The notes under the pieces: model-generated
What the model saw: only the letters and a program-made list of their open reading frames with translations
The model's database searches: none
Told to the model about the DNA's origin: nothing
Shown: in pieces, positions 8,026 to 16,956 of the stretch
Position numbering within the stretch: the first letter of the stretch is position 1
Layout of the letters: every line of letters begins with the position of its first letter
NCBI GenBank assembly: GCA_024280475.1
Contig: JAJRQA010000013.1
Location: 1 to 32,579 of the forward strand
Length of the DNA stretch: 32,579 nucleotides
Source: Alphaproteobacteria bacterium
Lineage (GTDB): Bacteria; Pseudomonadota; Alphaproteobacteria; Rhizobiales; JAKIUO01
Direction: 5' to 3'
Position numbers and translations under genes: made by a program

Positions 8026-10002
8026 CTAACTACAGACACCGCATTCGTTTCTATTTTTCAACTCTGCAGCAATGCAACCTGGCCGGTCTTCATTGATGCA
8101 GTTACCAATTATTTGTTTCACAACACAACCAGTTAATTCATATTGATCATGCGGCACGAGTTGTTCAAGTTTGTCAATATTGTCGCCGGTACAAAAGCGC
8201 TCATAGATCGGATTGAGAGTGTTGGGAGGCGATTGAAATATTTGATCGTCCCCATCAAGCTTTGCTGTGTGCGAAGCGCCCGGCTTCATGGCTTTAGGCA
8301 TCAAATACCCATCAACGACCAGGAAAATTTTATCTACCAAAGCATTGATGAAATCATTCTCATGGCTTACCAGTACGATACTCAAGCCAATGTTATACTT
8401 TAACTCAATGATCAGGCTGGCCAAACTCGACAGTGCCGTCTCGTCCAGTCCTCGAGAAATTTCATCGGCCAGCAATAAACGCGGCTTATAGCGAATATAG
8501 AAGGGCAACGGTTCAAACCGATCATCCAGTGCAAGATGTACGTCAAGCTTGATCAATGCGCGTATTAAACTGTAGCGTCGCAGCATTCCCAGGCTTAACC
8601 CCGCGACATGAATTGTATCACGACTGTCGTAACAATACTGAGGAATTTCCAGCTTCCGCCAGAATGTTTTTATTATTTCCTCAATGGAATTTTTAATGTC
8701 CCGCTCTTCATCCTTCCCAACACCGTCCAGTTGAATGGTGCGATGGACAGCGCGAGTAACCAGTTCATCCATGTCGCTCGACAACGTCTTGGACAATATG
8801 ACCGAGGTTTTATTGTTCTGAAAGATGTACTGAATATTTGCCGCAAGGTCAGCTGAGGGCGTCATGCTGATATCATTCAGAAAAGGTGTGCGTTCTGCCG
8901 CCTGCAATTTGCGATCAATCTTTTTGAGCAGGGCCGCAGACTGCAATCCTGCCATGCATCGCAGCAATAGGCTTTTGCCGCTTCCAGACTTCCCGTAAAG
9001 GGCAATTCCCTCGCCGCGCTTTATGCGAAAGCCAGCAGCTAGGTCATGCGTTTCCAGCATCGGCCAAATTTGGAACTTTTTCCTTCCCGCACCAAACTGC
9101 AGAGCACTATTGATACGCAATTTGAAAATGTCGCCGCTAGGAATTGGCTCTTTCAACTCACTGGGATCTGGAACAGGATCAATACAAGGGTTGGTATTCA
9201 ACCCATTATGATTGAGCCATTCGTCACTAACAGCACGAACCAATCGGCCGGCTGCGACATCTTTTTGACCACTCAGATTTTCAATAATCTCATACCGTGC
9301 AATCAAACCGTCCTTAACATAATCGCCAATCCACCGCGCATCATGGGTTACAAGAATAACGGTCTTTTCTTGACGTTCATGGCTCCCGCAGGCCGATGGT
9401 TTAAAAAACTCGTCATCGAATAATTTTTCGATCCCCTTGCGAGAAAACAGATCAATATCAGTCAGTGGCTCATCCAGCAATACAAGGTCACGCCCCATGT
9501 CGGTTGCATAGAGAAGCGAGACGCGCTGGCACTCACCGCCGCTAAGCCTTCGGCTAAAATGATGACCTGTTAAAAGATCCATTTTCTTCGATGTAAGTTC
9601 GAAGCGCTCTAAATCTTTGCCAAGTGTTGCTCCCTCGCGCACTTTGATCTTTTTCAATTGCTTTGACACAGGTCGATAGGGATGCAGGCTATTCATGGCA
9701 TCTTGAAAAATAAATGATGTTCGCCCTGCCAATGGTCTACGACGAACAAACTCGGCATAGGACATGGCATTATCGGCGCCAACGATAAATTCACCACTGA
9801 TAATCCAATGTGCCGGCAACAAACCCGCCACGCAATTCAAAAAAATTGACTTCCCGCCTCCCGACCGGGACGTAATCAAAACCTTATCGCCGCGACGAAG
9901 AACGAACTCGCCGCATTCTAATAGTTTCTTGCCTTCTATCTCTATGCAAAGTCCGCGCACAGTAAGTAGATTTGGCCTGTCCTTGGCGTAGTGCATGTTC
10001 AT
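8026..10002 (-). CDS. Double ABC ATPase of a diverged Dpp/Opp-like importer
   Basis: I take the start at ATG 10002: it forms an ATGA overlap with the upstream permease stop and has GGAG about 6 bases upstream. This gives 658 residues; the open frame continues upstream only inside the permease gene. There are two ATPase domains. The first has Walker A SRSGGGKS (45-52), Q-loop Q100, signature LSGGE (153-157), Walker B LVLLDEP (173-179) and H220. The second has Walker A GKSGSGKS (337-344), Q-loop Q395, a degenerate signature LSLGM (469-473), Walker B LLLADE (509-514) and H547. The two halves correspond to the separate D and F subunits of peptide importers, here fused. The last 55 residues hold six cysteines, perhaps a metal site. 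It should energise the two permeases encoded just upstream. Confidence 0.85.
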   Translation of the reverse strand: MNMHYAKDRPNLLTVRGLCIEIEGKKLLECGEFVLRRGDKVLITSRSGGGKSIFLNCVAGLLPAHWIISGEFIVGADNAMSYAEFVRRRPLAGRTSFIFQDAMNSLHPYRPVSKQLKKIKVREGATLGKDLERFELTSKKMDLLTGHHFSRRLSGGECQRVSLLYATDMGRDLVLLDEPLTDIDLFSRKGIEKLFDDEFFKPSACGSHERQEKTVILVTHDARWIGDYVKDGLIARYEIIENLSGQKDVAAGRLVRAVSDEWLNHNGLNTNPCIDPVPDPSELKEPIPSGDIFKLRINSALQFGAGRKKFQIWPMLETHDLAAGFRIKRGEGIALYGKSGSGKSLLLRCMAGLQSAALLKKIDRKLQAAERTPFLNDISMTPSADLAANIQYIFQNNKTSVILSKTLSSDMDELVTRAVHRTIQLDGVGKDEERDIKNSIEEIIKTFWRKLEIPQYCYDSRDTIHVAGLSLGMLRRYSLIRALIKLDVHLALDDRFEPLPFYIRYKPRLLLADEISRGLDETALSSLASLIIELKYNIGLSIVLVSHENDFINALVDKIFLVVDGYLMPKAMKPGASHTAKLDGDDQIFQSPPNTLNPIYERFCTGDNIDKLEQLVPHDQYELTGCVVKQIIGNCINEDRPGCIAAELKNRNECGVCS

Positions 10003-11543
10003 GCTCGCTCCACCCGCCCAGACGAGAACCTTTGCAATTCCAACGCTGCCAATGGACCTACCAGCAAAAGTATGATTGCCAGATTCAAAAAGAAATATGC
10101 CTTCGCAAAAGCCTGAACAATGCTCCCCTGAATAAAAAACGCTGGAAGTCGGCCATTTTGTTTGAACATTTGGCATACTTTCAATTGCGAACAAAGCGCT
10201 GGATTGCGCTGAATTGAGTGCCACAACATTACATCCAACCTCGACCCGGGATAAACCCACATTTGTCGTACAGCCTGCACTGCGGCTGTCTTTTCTGCGC
10301 GAGGCTGCGCGCCCCTTATAAACTTGGGCAGAAGAATTACTGTCTGAACAGCTGGTAAAATAACAGAACTTTCAACCTCTCGCCACAAGGTGTATTCTCC
10401 CAACGCCTGTCCGCCGTCCGATGCCTCAATGGGACCAGCTGCAATGGCTCCCCCTTCTTGTTCATCAGTCGATACCTTGGTTAACTCCGCATCAGTTTTG
10501 CGTGCCTCTTCCCCATCCAATATCCGATGCTCTTTTAATCGGCTCCACTGATAAAAGGGCGATAGAAAAACCTGTTCGGGCACCAGGCCGTCCAGCTCGA
10601 CCGCATATACAGCCAATCGGCCCTCCGTGATACGCTGCAGCAGAGGGTCGAACATGACAACAAAGGCCAAAGCGAATAGAAACGCTTTTCCGGCAGGGGC
10701 CAGGAGGCGATGCTGAATTGTTTGCCAATATATTTCCCGCATATACATACCGTCCATGACAAACGCATCAAATATGCCATCGCTCCTTGCGCGCCGAATG
10801 GCAGCAACGAACAGTGACAGAAATAACGGCATTAGCAACAGGTATACACCGGCGTAAATAACCGATTGCGATAGCAGCGCCGTCAGGTTTCTCTCCCACT
10901 GGAAGCCATGTAATACGCCGGCAAGAAAGCTCGCCAAGCTGAGATGAAAACCAATTAGTAACAAGAGCCATACGGTATATGGTATGGCATCAATCACACG
11001 GAGAATTGTGCGCGACACGCCATCATATCCAAGCGAATGTTGCATCCAGTCAAGCCATATGGCCAGTGCCAGAGTGCATGACAACGCGATAGCCACAACC
11101 ATCGCCGCTAACAGGATGAATAACCCTTGCTTCAATACCACATTCAAAAAATGCCCGCCGATCACCCCTCGGCTATCGGTCAGTGCCTTTAACGCCCGGC
11201 CCGTACTCCGGCAAAGACCGGAGACGCTTTGCAGTTGCCCCGCACTGCTGCCAACTGATTGCGCAGCGGTTTGCCGTTTCCCCCCATCACCTCGCCAAAA
11301 CTCGTCTTCAAAACGGCAGGTTTCATAATCACTGCGTTCTTCATTCTCCACAGCGTCAAATGAAAAACTTCCAAAACCTTCCCCATCAACTTTGCCTTGC
11401 GTAACGGTACGGGCATTGACGATACCAAAGTTAAAATTGCGCAGCCCTTCATTCAATGCCACCATTTGGGCCATGCTCAGCACCAAAAGAACACCGATGC
11501 TAGCCAGCACCAAAAACAACAACACTTTTGGGATCACATACAT
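9999..11543 (-). CDS. ABC importer permease, DppC-like with large insertions
   Basis: This 514-residue membrane protein has hydrophobic segments near 4-27, 138-164, 186-211, 226-250, 286-300 and 483-503. Residues 259-285 (DAFVMDGMYMREIYW, then HRLLAP) match the EAA coupling loop of dipeptide-type permeases, where a conserved DG and a later P contact the ATPase. It is much longer than usual DppC proteins (around 300 residues). Extra hydrophilic stretches lie at about 30-135 and 306-470, the latter acidic and Gly-rich. It starts 7 bp after the other permease, with GAGGG about 5 bases before the ATG, and its stop overlaps the ATPase start by 4 bp. A role in moving an oligopeptide-like or related solute is inferred from family; the insertions may dock other proteins of the locus. 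Confidence 0.75.
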   Translation of the reverse strand: MYVIPKVLLFLVLASIGVLLVLSMAQMVALNEGLRNFNFGIVNARTVTQGKVDGEGFGSFSFDAVENEERSDYETCRFEDEFWRGDGGKRQTAAQSVGSSAGQLQSVSGLCRSTGRALKALTDSRGVIGGHFLNVVLKQGLFILLAAMVVAIALSCTLALAIWLDWMQHSLGYDGVSRTILRVIDAIPYTVWLLLLIGFHLSLASFLAGVLHGFQWERNLTALLSQSVIYAGVYLLLMPLFLSLFVAAIRRARSDGIFDAFVMDGMYMREIYWQTIQHRLLAPAGKAFLFALAFVVMFDPLLQRITEGRLAVYAVELDGLVPEQVFLSPFYQWSRLKEHRILDGEEARKTDAELTKVSTDEQEGGAIAAGPIEASDGGQALGEYTLWREVESSVILPAVQTVILLPKFIRGAQPRAEKTAAVQAVRQMWVYPGSRLDVMLWHSIQRNPALCSQLKVCQMFKQNGRLPAFFIQGSIVQAFAKAYFFLNLAIILLLVGPLAALELQRFSSGRVERA

Positions 11544-11550
11544 GCGGCCC

Positions 11551-12405
11551 TCAATCCCCTGTTGCTATTCCATACCGAACTTCCCAAATCCATAAAATGG
11601 TGTCGATGATTATCAGCCGTATCAGCAAAACAAAAAACAAGAATGCAAACAATTGCGACCAGTAGAGCGAGCTGGAAAATCCGGTTTTGTAGACAGTCAC
11701 AAACAAACTGTAGACAATGCTAGGGCCAAACATTTCATGAAACCAGAATTGAGCATTGCCAACCAGCATCGCCGGGATCAAGGTGAATGTAATGACGAAA
11801 TAATAGATCGAGGGAAAGCTACTCAAAAGAAAGTGAACCGAACTTTCCCACAAAAAATTCGACCTACTGAATGACTTGAACTCCGCTGATCGAACATATG
11901 TGCCGCTGCTTTCTTCCTGGATATGAGCCATATGACTGACCCCAAGAAAAAACAGCAATCCATTGATGAATAACAAAGACAACAAAAACTTGGTTCCCGC
12001 AGTAATGGAAAGGCTCAACATTATATAAAGAATAATCGAAACAGGTAGTAAGGCAGAGATTGCAAAAGTCACATAAAATAATGCCTCCAGGATCGAAAGA
12101 ATGGTATTGCGTCCCCGCAATAGATCTGCCAGCAATCGATAAGCCAAGCCAAAGCACCATACGAGAAAAAGATAGCCGGCGGCAATTCCGACCGCCAACA
12201 AACCTGTTCCCACTGCCTCCAACGCATGTTTCCACAAGGTTGCATCTGGCAGCGCATCAACAAACAATGCCCAGTTTCCAAGACTGTCACGCAAATCATA
12301 AAGTGACGCTATCAGCAGTCCCAAAAGTGCAAGCGCCAAGAGTATGATTGTGATCTTATGCTCGCTAAACCAAGCTTTAAAATATCCTTTTGAAAGCGAG
12401 ACCAT
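11551..12405 (-). CDS. ABC importer permease, DppB-like
   Basis: This 284-residue membrane protein has about six hydrophobic segments (near 18-35, 63-88, 104-130, 138-157, 200-217 and 251-272). Residues 170-200 (YVRSAEFKSFSR, then a run ending near FPSIY) resemble the EAA loop of DppB-type permeases, in which YVRxAR opens the loop. The usual glycine of the loop is replaced by serine. It is followed after 7 bp by the DppC-like gene and lies 90 bp after the binding-protein gene. No strong Shine-Dalgarno is visible before ATG 12405. Together with its neighbours it makes a complete importer; substrate unknown. Sequence divergence from textbook peptide permeases is high, so the assignment rests mainly on topology, the loop and gene order. 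Confidence 0.7.
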   Translation of the reverse strand: MVSLSKGYFKAWFSEHKITIILLALALLGLLIASLYDLRDSLGNWALFVDALPDATLWKHALEAVGTGLLAVGIAAGYLFLVWCFGLAYRLLADLLRGRNTILSILEALFYVTFAISALLPVSIILYIMLSLSITAGTKFLLSLLFINGLLFFLGVSHMAHIQEESSGTYVRSAEFKSFSRSNFLWESSVHFLLSSFPSIYYFVITFTLIPAMLVGNAQFWFHEMFGPSIVYSLFVTVYKTGFSSSLYWSQLFAFLFFVLLIRLIIIDTILWIWEVRYGIATGD

Positions 12406-12495
12406 ATTCTATCAAACTACCCTGCCACAGCACTAACATGTTTCGTAATGCCATATGTTCAACCACATCAATATTGTAGACCATCTCAACTTATC

Positions 12496-14217
12496 TTATC
12501 GAATTTCCCATCGTAAGACCCCGTATGGATGCATCAAAACTGCTTGCCCCGAGCAATACACATCTGCTGCAGGCTTAACCATTTTTTTCAAATACAAATC
12601 CCTGAACGCCAATGTGCCCAGAGATATAACATTATACTCTGATTGCAACCATTTAGATAATTCCGCCCGAGCAGCAACGGTATCTTTTTGCAAATTACGC
12701 AATAAACCAGGGTCCAGTTGTTCCGGCCCGATACCAGTTATGTTAGCCGAATTGCGCGGTGTGAGAAAATCAACCACTTTACTGAATCGGCCGCCATGAA
12801 TGAGCCGGTCCACAATCAGATCGGCACCTCTTCCAGTGTCACTTTTTGAACTTTGAATTGTAGGAATGAAATAAATCTGTCGGCGCTCTCCAGCGGCCTG
12901 CCCCTCGCAATTACTTGGATTGCACTTCCAAAGTGCGTTCAAGCGACCGACGAATCTGGCGATATCATTGGGGCCAAGAAAGCGTTGTGCCTCCAAAGTA
13001 AACCTCACTTTAAGGCCGATTGCTATGAGTTTGGAGTTGTTTTTCAAGAAATACTGGATATCGTCTGCTAATTTAAGACTGCTCGGCCGGTTCACGCGAG
13101 CCGAATCAAGAGCATCTGTTAATGACTGCCCAATCCAAACACCATGCCCGCTACTGCTGCTGTCCAGCCCAGCAAATTTACTGGCCATAACCTGGCTGTC
13201 CCAAACACTAAACGCCAGAAGTTCGCGAAAATCTCTAGTGTCAAAAAGGTCTTGCTTGGCGACGTTAGTGCTTTTAAAATTGAAACCCAAAAAATATGGA
13301 CCGGCCGCCTTGGCCGCAAAGGTTTGCTGATAGCTCCGTCCAAACGCCTTGATCGTGAAGGGACTGACATTCAATATAACATGGGCTCGATTGGCGACAT
13401 CGGTTGATCGCCGGGACTGCACCGCCTGTCCAACAATGGTCTTCATCAACGTCTCGTGCTTCACACGCAATTTCGTGATGGTTCGCCCCCGAGCTGGTGA
13501 TTTCCCACGCGGAAAATACCGTGACAAGTTCATTCGAATTCCCAGGTCAAGTTGCTTATCAGTTGCCCTCTCGAACTTAAGCACACCAAACGTCAATTTA
13601 TTCAATTCCCGATACCGTCGAGGAGAGATTGGCGCTGTTGCATCAACCGGTGAATTATCTGCCCTCTTGGCCGCCCGTAACAGCGGGAAATTCAGGAAAC
13701 TCTTGCCTTCTTCCGAAACGTTGGGCGGATCACCCAAAAACAATGCTGGATATTGGTTATTTCCCACAACGCGCAGTCTATTACCATGATAGGAATTGCG
13801 GCGCATTTGCGAAATATTCTCCACAGTGGACTTGACGGCGCCAATTACAACTTTTGATAATCTGCCAAGACTGGGATCGAAATAACAGCGATACGCTTTG
13901 GACCTGCGCGGCACTTTAAGCCTTATGGAATTATTAAGAATGGAAAGTTTTGCGCTCAGACATTGCGCTTCCATTCGCACATTGAAACGCAAACTCTCGC
14001 CATCTTGTTCCAGACAACGCGCGCGATACAATTGGTGTGCGGTCAGCTTGGCGACCCATTGTGACGTATAATTGGGTTCGGTGAGCGGGTTCAAATCCGT
14101 GAAATAGTCGGTGGTGTAAATATTAGCCGTATTCTCTGCCAAAGCATATCCGCAGCTTCCCAACACCAGCAGAGCAGCGACATTCAACTTGGTTGAGATA
14201 GAATTATTACTCATCAT
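12496..14217 (-). CDS. Periplasmic solute-binding protein, diverged SBP_bac_5 type
   Basis: This 573-residue exported protein has a signal peptide (core 11-22, ALA cleavage near 27). The length suits peptide-binding proteins of the Dpp/Opp class (about 500-600). The mature N-terminus (IYTTDYFTDLNPLTEP) resembles the opening of that fold. Residues 307-344 (PYFLGFNF, then DLFDTRDFRELLAFSVWD) resemble the conserved block with a GFN strand followed by D-x-R-x-R and an AxxxxxD helix. There is no lipobox; C22 sits inside the signal peptide. Two adjacent ATG codons at 14217 and 14214 are possible, the second with better spacing from AGGTG. It lies 20 bp after the exported protein at 14238 and precedes the two permeases, as expected for an importer operon. 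The substrate cannot be read from sequence. Confidence 0.65.
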   Translation of the reverse strand: MMSNNSISTKLNVAALLVLGSCGYALAENTANIYTTDYFTDLNPLTEPNYTSQWVAKLTAHQLYRARCLEQDGESLRFNVRMEAQCLSAKLSILNNSIRLKVPRRSKAYRCYFDPSLGRLSKVVIGAVKSTVENISQMRRNSYHGNRLRVVGNNQYPALFLGDPPNVSEEGKSFLNFPLLRAAKRADNSPVDATAPISPRRYRELNKLTFGVLKFERATDKQLDLGIRMNLSRYFPRGKSPARGRTITKLRVKHETLMKTIVGQAVQSRRSTDVANRAHVILNVSPFTIKAFGRSYQQTFAAKAAGPYFLGFNFKSTNVAKQDLFDTRDFRELLAFSVWDSQVMASKFAGLDSSSSGHGVWIGQSLTDALDSARVNRPSSLKLADDIQYFLKNNSKLIAIGLKVRFTLEAQRFLGPNDIARFVGRLNALWKCNPSNCEGQAAGERRQIYFIPTIQSSKSDTGRGADLIVDRLIHGGRFSKVVDFLTPRNSANITGIGPEQLDPGLLRNLQKDTVAARAELSKWLQSEYNVISLGTLAFRDLYLKKMVKPAADVYCSGQAVLMHPYGVLRWEIR

Positions 14218-14237
14218 TACACCTGAACGTCACGACG

Positions 14238-15134
14238 TCACCGCAACAATCTGTTTGATATCAATATCCCGACTAGCGGACGTAGAAGAGATTGAAGAGG
14301 ATATTTTTCTTTAAGAGGATTTGATGGATTAAAATATTCACCAGCAAAGGCTTTGACGCTGCCATTCTCAAGCGATTGATTAAAAAAATCTGCGTAGAGC
14401 AACATATCCAAAGGCTTATTTTTACGAAATGGCTTGTTGTTTAGATTTTGCAAAAACTTGTACTGCCATATATAACGTTGTTTGGCAGCAAATAGCTGAT
14501 GAATACGCGCAAGGGACTTCTTTAGTCGCGGACGGCCCGACGCCTTTGCATGATCATAAATATTGCCAGGGCAGCTATTCGATACATTCAATATTGACCG
14601 CCCCACAAAACGCCATTCGCCAATCGATTTAATCGCTCCCACTGCCGTACAAATACCACGCGCAGCATAGTCCGCGCAAGCCCGGTGTGCATCTGTCAAT
14701 TGTAGTAACTTTGGCGACCGAAACCAATTAACCGGATGACGCAGCGTGACATTGATCTTGCTCTCCCAATCAATATCTTCAGCGCCTTGCACAGTAGCTG
14801 TTGGGTTGGCGATATATCTGAGATGCGCAGCGGCAATGCCGCGCTCTCGCGGGGTTATGGCAAACCCCAGATTGCCCAGTTGATCATCGACCACAGCTTG
14901 CAACAGTTTTTTCGACACAAGCACGTAAGACTCGTGAAGATAGCGAGCTGTGGCGGCATTGATCGCCGCCTTGCTGACCCCCCGGTTACAATAATTGGTT
15001 TGGGCAAAAACGTTTTGAGATGAAACGGCAGCTCCGCTTATACCGATCACAACGGCGCCCATCGAAACGACTACTTTGCAACCAATAGCTCCCGCTACCG
15101 TCCCAAGCCATTTGCGAAAGCCACTGATGGTCAT
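14238..15134 (-). CDS. Exported protein of unknown function
   Basis: This 298-residue protein has a hydrophobic N-terminal core (about 19-37) and a likely VFA cleavage site near 45. The mature part contains four well-spaced cysteines (C49, then C153, C161 and C189 by my count), few low-complexity stretches and a mostly helical look with many Lys/Arg in the second half. I see no known motif. It starts in an ATGA overlap with the gene at 15131, with GAGGTG about 6 bases upstream, so the two are translationally coupled and probably act together. The binding protein of the ABC importer follows 20 bp later. A periplasmic accessory to the importer or to its coupled partner is possible but unproven. 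Confidence 0.7.
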   Translation of the reverse strand: MTISGFRKWLGTVAGAIGCKVVVSMGAVVIGISGAAVSSQNVFAQTNYCNRGVSKAAINAATARYLHESYVLVSKKLLQAVVDDQLGNLGFAITPRERGIAAAHLRYIANPTATVQGAEDIDWESKINVTLRHPVNWFRSPKLLQLTDAHRACADYAARGICTAVGAIKSIGEWRFVGRSILNVSNSCPGNIYDHAKASGRPRLKKSLARIHQLFAAKQRYIWQYKFLQNLNNKPFRKNKPLDMLLYADFFNQSLENGSVKAFAGEYFNPSNPLKEKYPLQSLLRPLVGILISNRLLR

Positions 15135-16717
15135 CGCCGCACCTCAAAAATTGCGAACCGTGTGACCGGTATCGCATTTGCCGTGTCCTGCACACTAGAG
15201 ACCAGCGATACTTTAACCACAACCGAGGCGGCAATAAATGTACGCTTCTCGAACCTGAAAGGGAAAATCCAACCCAATTGTTCAAAGGAAACGCCGTCGA
15301 TAGGGTTGAATTTCCCGTCAGCCTCGCACCTTATCTGAAGCCATGCGGGCCGCGTCTTGAACCAGTTTTGTTTGATCAAATCTTCTAAAAAACTTTTGAC
15401 CGTATCTTTTCTGGCAGCTTGCACGCGAGACGGCCCCAGGATTTCCCTCCATCGACCAATAACTTCGGCTTTGCTTGCCAAATCATCTGGTACAATCGGC
15501 GTATCCCCATCAACATAAATACATGGCGACGATGGGTTGAGCCGCGAGAATTCGAGCTGATTGCGCCGGACATCATATTGCGCCAAGACCCGTTGCCCGC
15601 GGGATTTTGCCAACCAGAACAGCTCGTCGCCAACCCAATGAATACTATGACCATAGACATAAGAGGAGGCCCGCACATCAGGTACTTCTACACTCGCATT
15701 GGCAACTTCGCGCGACGTTTTGCGGGCCAGGTCGACGATTATAACTTTTGAGTTTGTCTGCCCGTTTGCGCGCTCGATAAGGGCCAGATACGAGCCTTTA
15801 TGATGCAGTCTTCCAGCAATCACCGAGCGTCCTTTGCCTGAGGCATAAACCAGAGCGATGCAAGGCTGTTTCAGCGTTACGGCGGAAGCCATTATCCGGG
15901 AAATGCAGTTTTTTGTATTGCCGGCGCCATCTGCATAAGTAACAGCTATCCGATAGGATTTACCGCCAGCCTCTTTAACTGCATCAATCGAGCGTAAATA
16001 ATCGAAGCCGGGTAGCCAGTCGCGAATGGGAACCGCGGTCCCCAAAACTACTTTCTGATCTTGCAAAGTGCCAACGCGCATGTCCTGACCATTAGTGAAG
16101 ATGAAATGGCGAGGCAGCTTGCGATTGAGCGGCGTTACACTCACCCAATCGCGGCACTCAGGATCTAACAGCAACGGCTTTAAGTGATTGCCGGCCAATC
16201 GAAACATAACGAACGCGGTCTCGCAGGTCTTACCATTGATCATTACTGAGGCCATACGGAAAACGCCGCTACCAACTGATGCCTTGACTTCTCCTTGGTC
16301 AGTGTCAGCGCCAATGGAGAAAGAATCGCTCGCATTCTTTGCTGGAAATAATGTTTGCGCAACCCAGCGAAACGGCTTTTTGCGTTTGAGTAATTGCTCT
16401 ACGCCTTGCGGCGCAATAAGACGCAATTGGCTGATCCCATCGGTTTCGGTGCGGTTGCCGATGGCGAGTCTCCCCTTGCCAAATTGCAGGACCTCGGGGT
16501 AGTCGTCGGACTGCTGGCCGGCCACATCAATATCAGTTGTCTTGAGATGTTGCCAATCGAGATAGACGCCCAAACGCTGTGGAACCAGTTCACCTGCGGA
16601 CACTTGTGCAATGCCTGCCGATAGCAAACCCAATGCAATCAAGCCGATGCTAGTTCCAATCGCAATTGCTGAACTTGCGGTCGAGAGAAACGAATTTAGT
16701 ATAAACCGCTTGATCAT
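15131..16717 (-). CDS. Exported protein, possibly beta-propeller-like, unknown function
   Basis: This 528-residue protein has a signal peptide (core 16-36, VSA cleavage near 41). The mature part alternates short beta-like strands with polar turns and contains repeats of the type KVVLGTAVPIRDW, SKVIIVDLARKTS and ERANGQTNS that suggest propeller blades, but no blade signature is clear enough to name a family. Several cysteines are present, which would suit disulfides outside the cytoplasm. AGGGA lies about 4 bases before the ATG. It follows the large exported protein at 16859 after 141 bp and overlaps the next gene by 4 bp. The same general build (signal peptide, long beta-rich body) is seen in the protein at 16859, so the two may be distant relatives or partners. 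Confidence 0.7.
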   Translation of the reverse strand: MIKRFILNSFLSTASSAIAIGTSIGLIALGLLSAGIAQVSAGELVPQRLGVYLDWQHLKTTDIDVAGQQSDDYPEVLQFGKGRLAIGNRTETDGISQLRLIAPQGVEQLLKRKKPFRWVAQTLFPAKNASDSFSIGADTDQGEVKASVGSGVFRMASVMINGKTCETAFVMFRLAGNHLKPLLLDPECRDWVSVTPLNRKLPRHFIFTNGQDMRVGTLQDQKVVLGTAVPIRDWLPGFDYLRSIDAVKEAGGKSYRIAVTYADGAGNTKNCISRIMASAVTLKQPCIALVYASGKGRSVIAGRLHHKGSYLALIERANGQTNSKVIIVDLARKTSREVANASVEVPDVRASSYVYGHSIHWVGDELFWLAKSRGQRVLAQYDVRRNQLEFSRLNPSSPCIYVDGDTPIVPDDLASKAEVIGRWREILGPSRVQAARKDTVKSFLEDLIKQNWFKTRPAWLQIRCEADGKFNPIDGVSFEQLGWIFPFRFEKRTFIAASVVVKVSLVSSVQDTANAIPVTRFAIFEVRR

Positions 16718-16767
16718 TGTTCCCTCAACTCATCCCGTTTCACGGCTGCATTGATGCACTCAGGCGC

Positions 16768-16956
16768 TCACTTGGGAATGCGCTTGGTCTGATCGCAAAT
16801 TCCCATCACTACAATGTCCCTTAGTACAAGTACGAATTGGCCGTTGGGACAGCTCGACTTATTGCGTTTGGCCTGCGTTGGCCGCGCCTTGCCCACCGGC
16901 CCGGTTGCCGCCAGTCTGCTGCTGCGCGCCCCGTCGCCGCACTCTGAAACGCTCAC
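16768..16956 (-). other. Short out-of-frame ORF over the end of the 16859 gene
   Basis: This 62-codon frame overlaps the last 98 bases of the larger gene and continues about 30 codons past its stop, ending in MGICDQTKRIPK. The extension (CPNGQFVLVLRD) has an amino-acid mix like real protein. It could be a lost C-terminus separated by a frameshift, a small gene or chance. There is no clear ribosome-binding site. Confidence 0.2.

Noticed and set aside
10003-10260. Upstream extension of the double ATPase frame to 10260
   Set aside because: The extension overlaps the end of the permease gene. The ATGA overlap at 10002 with GGAG upstream and the position of the first ATPase domain support the shorter protein.
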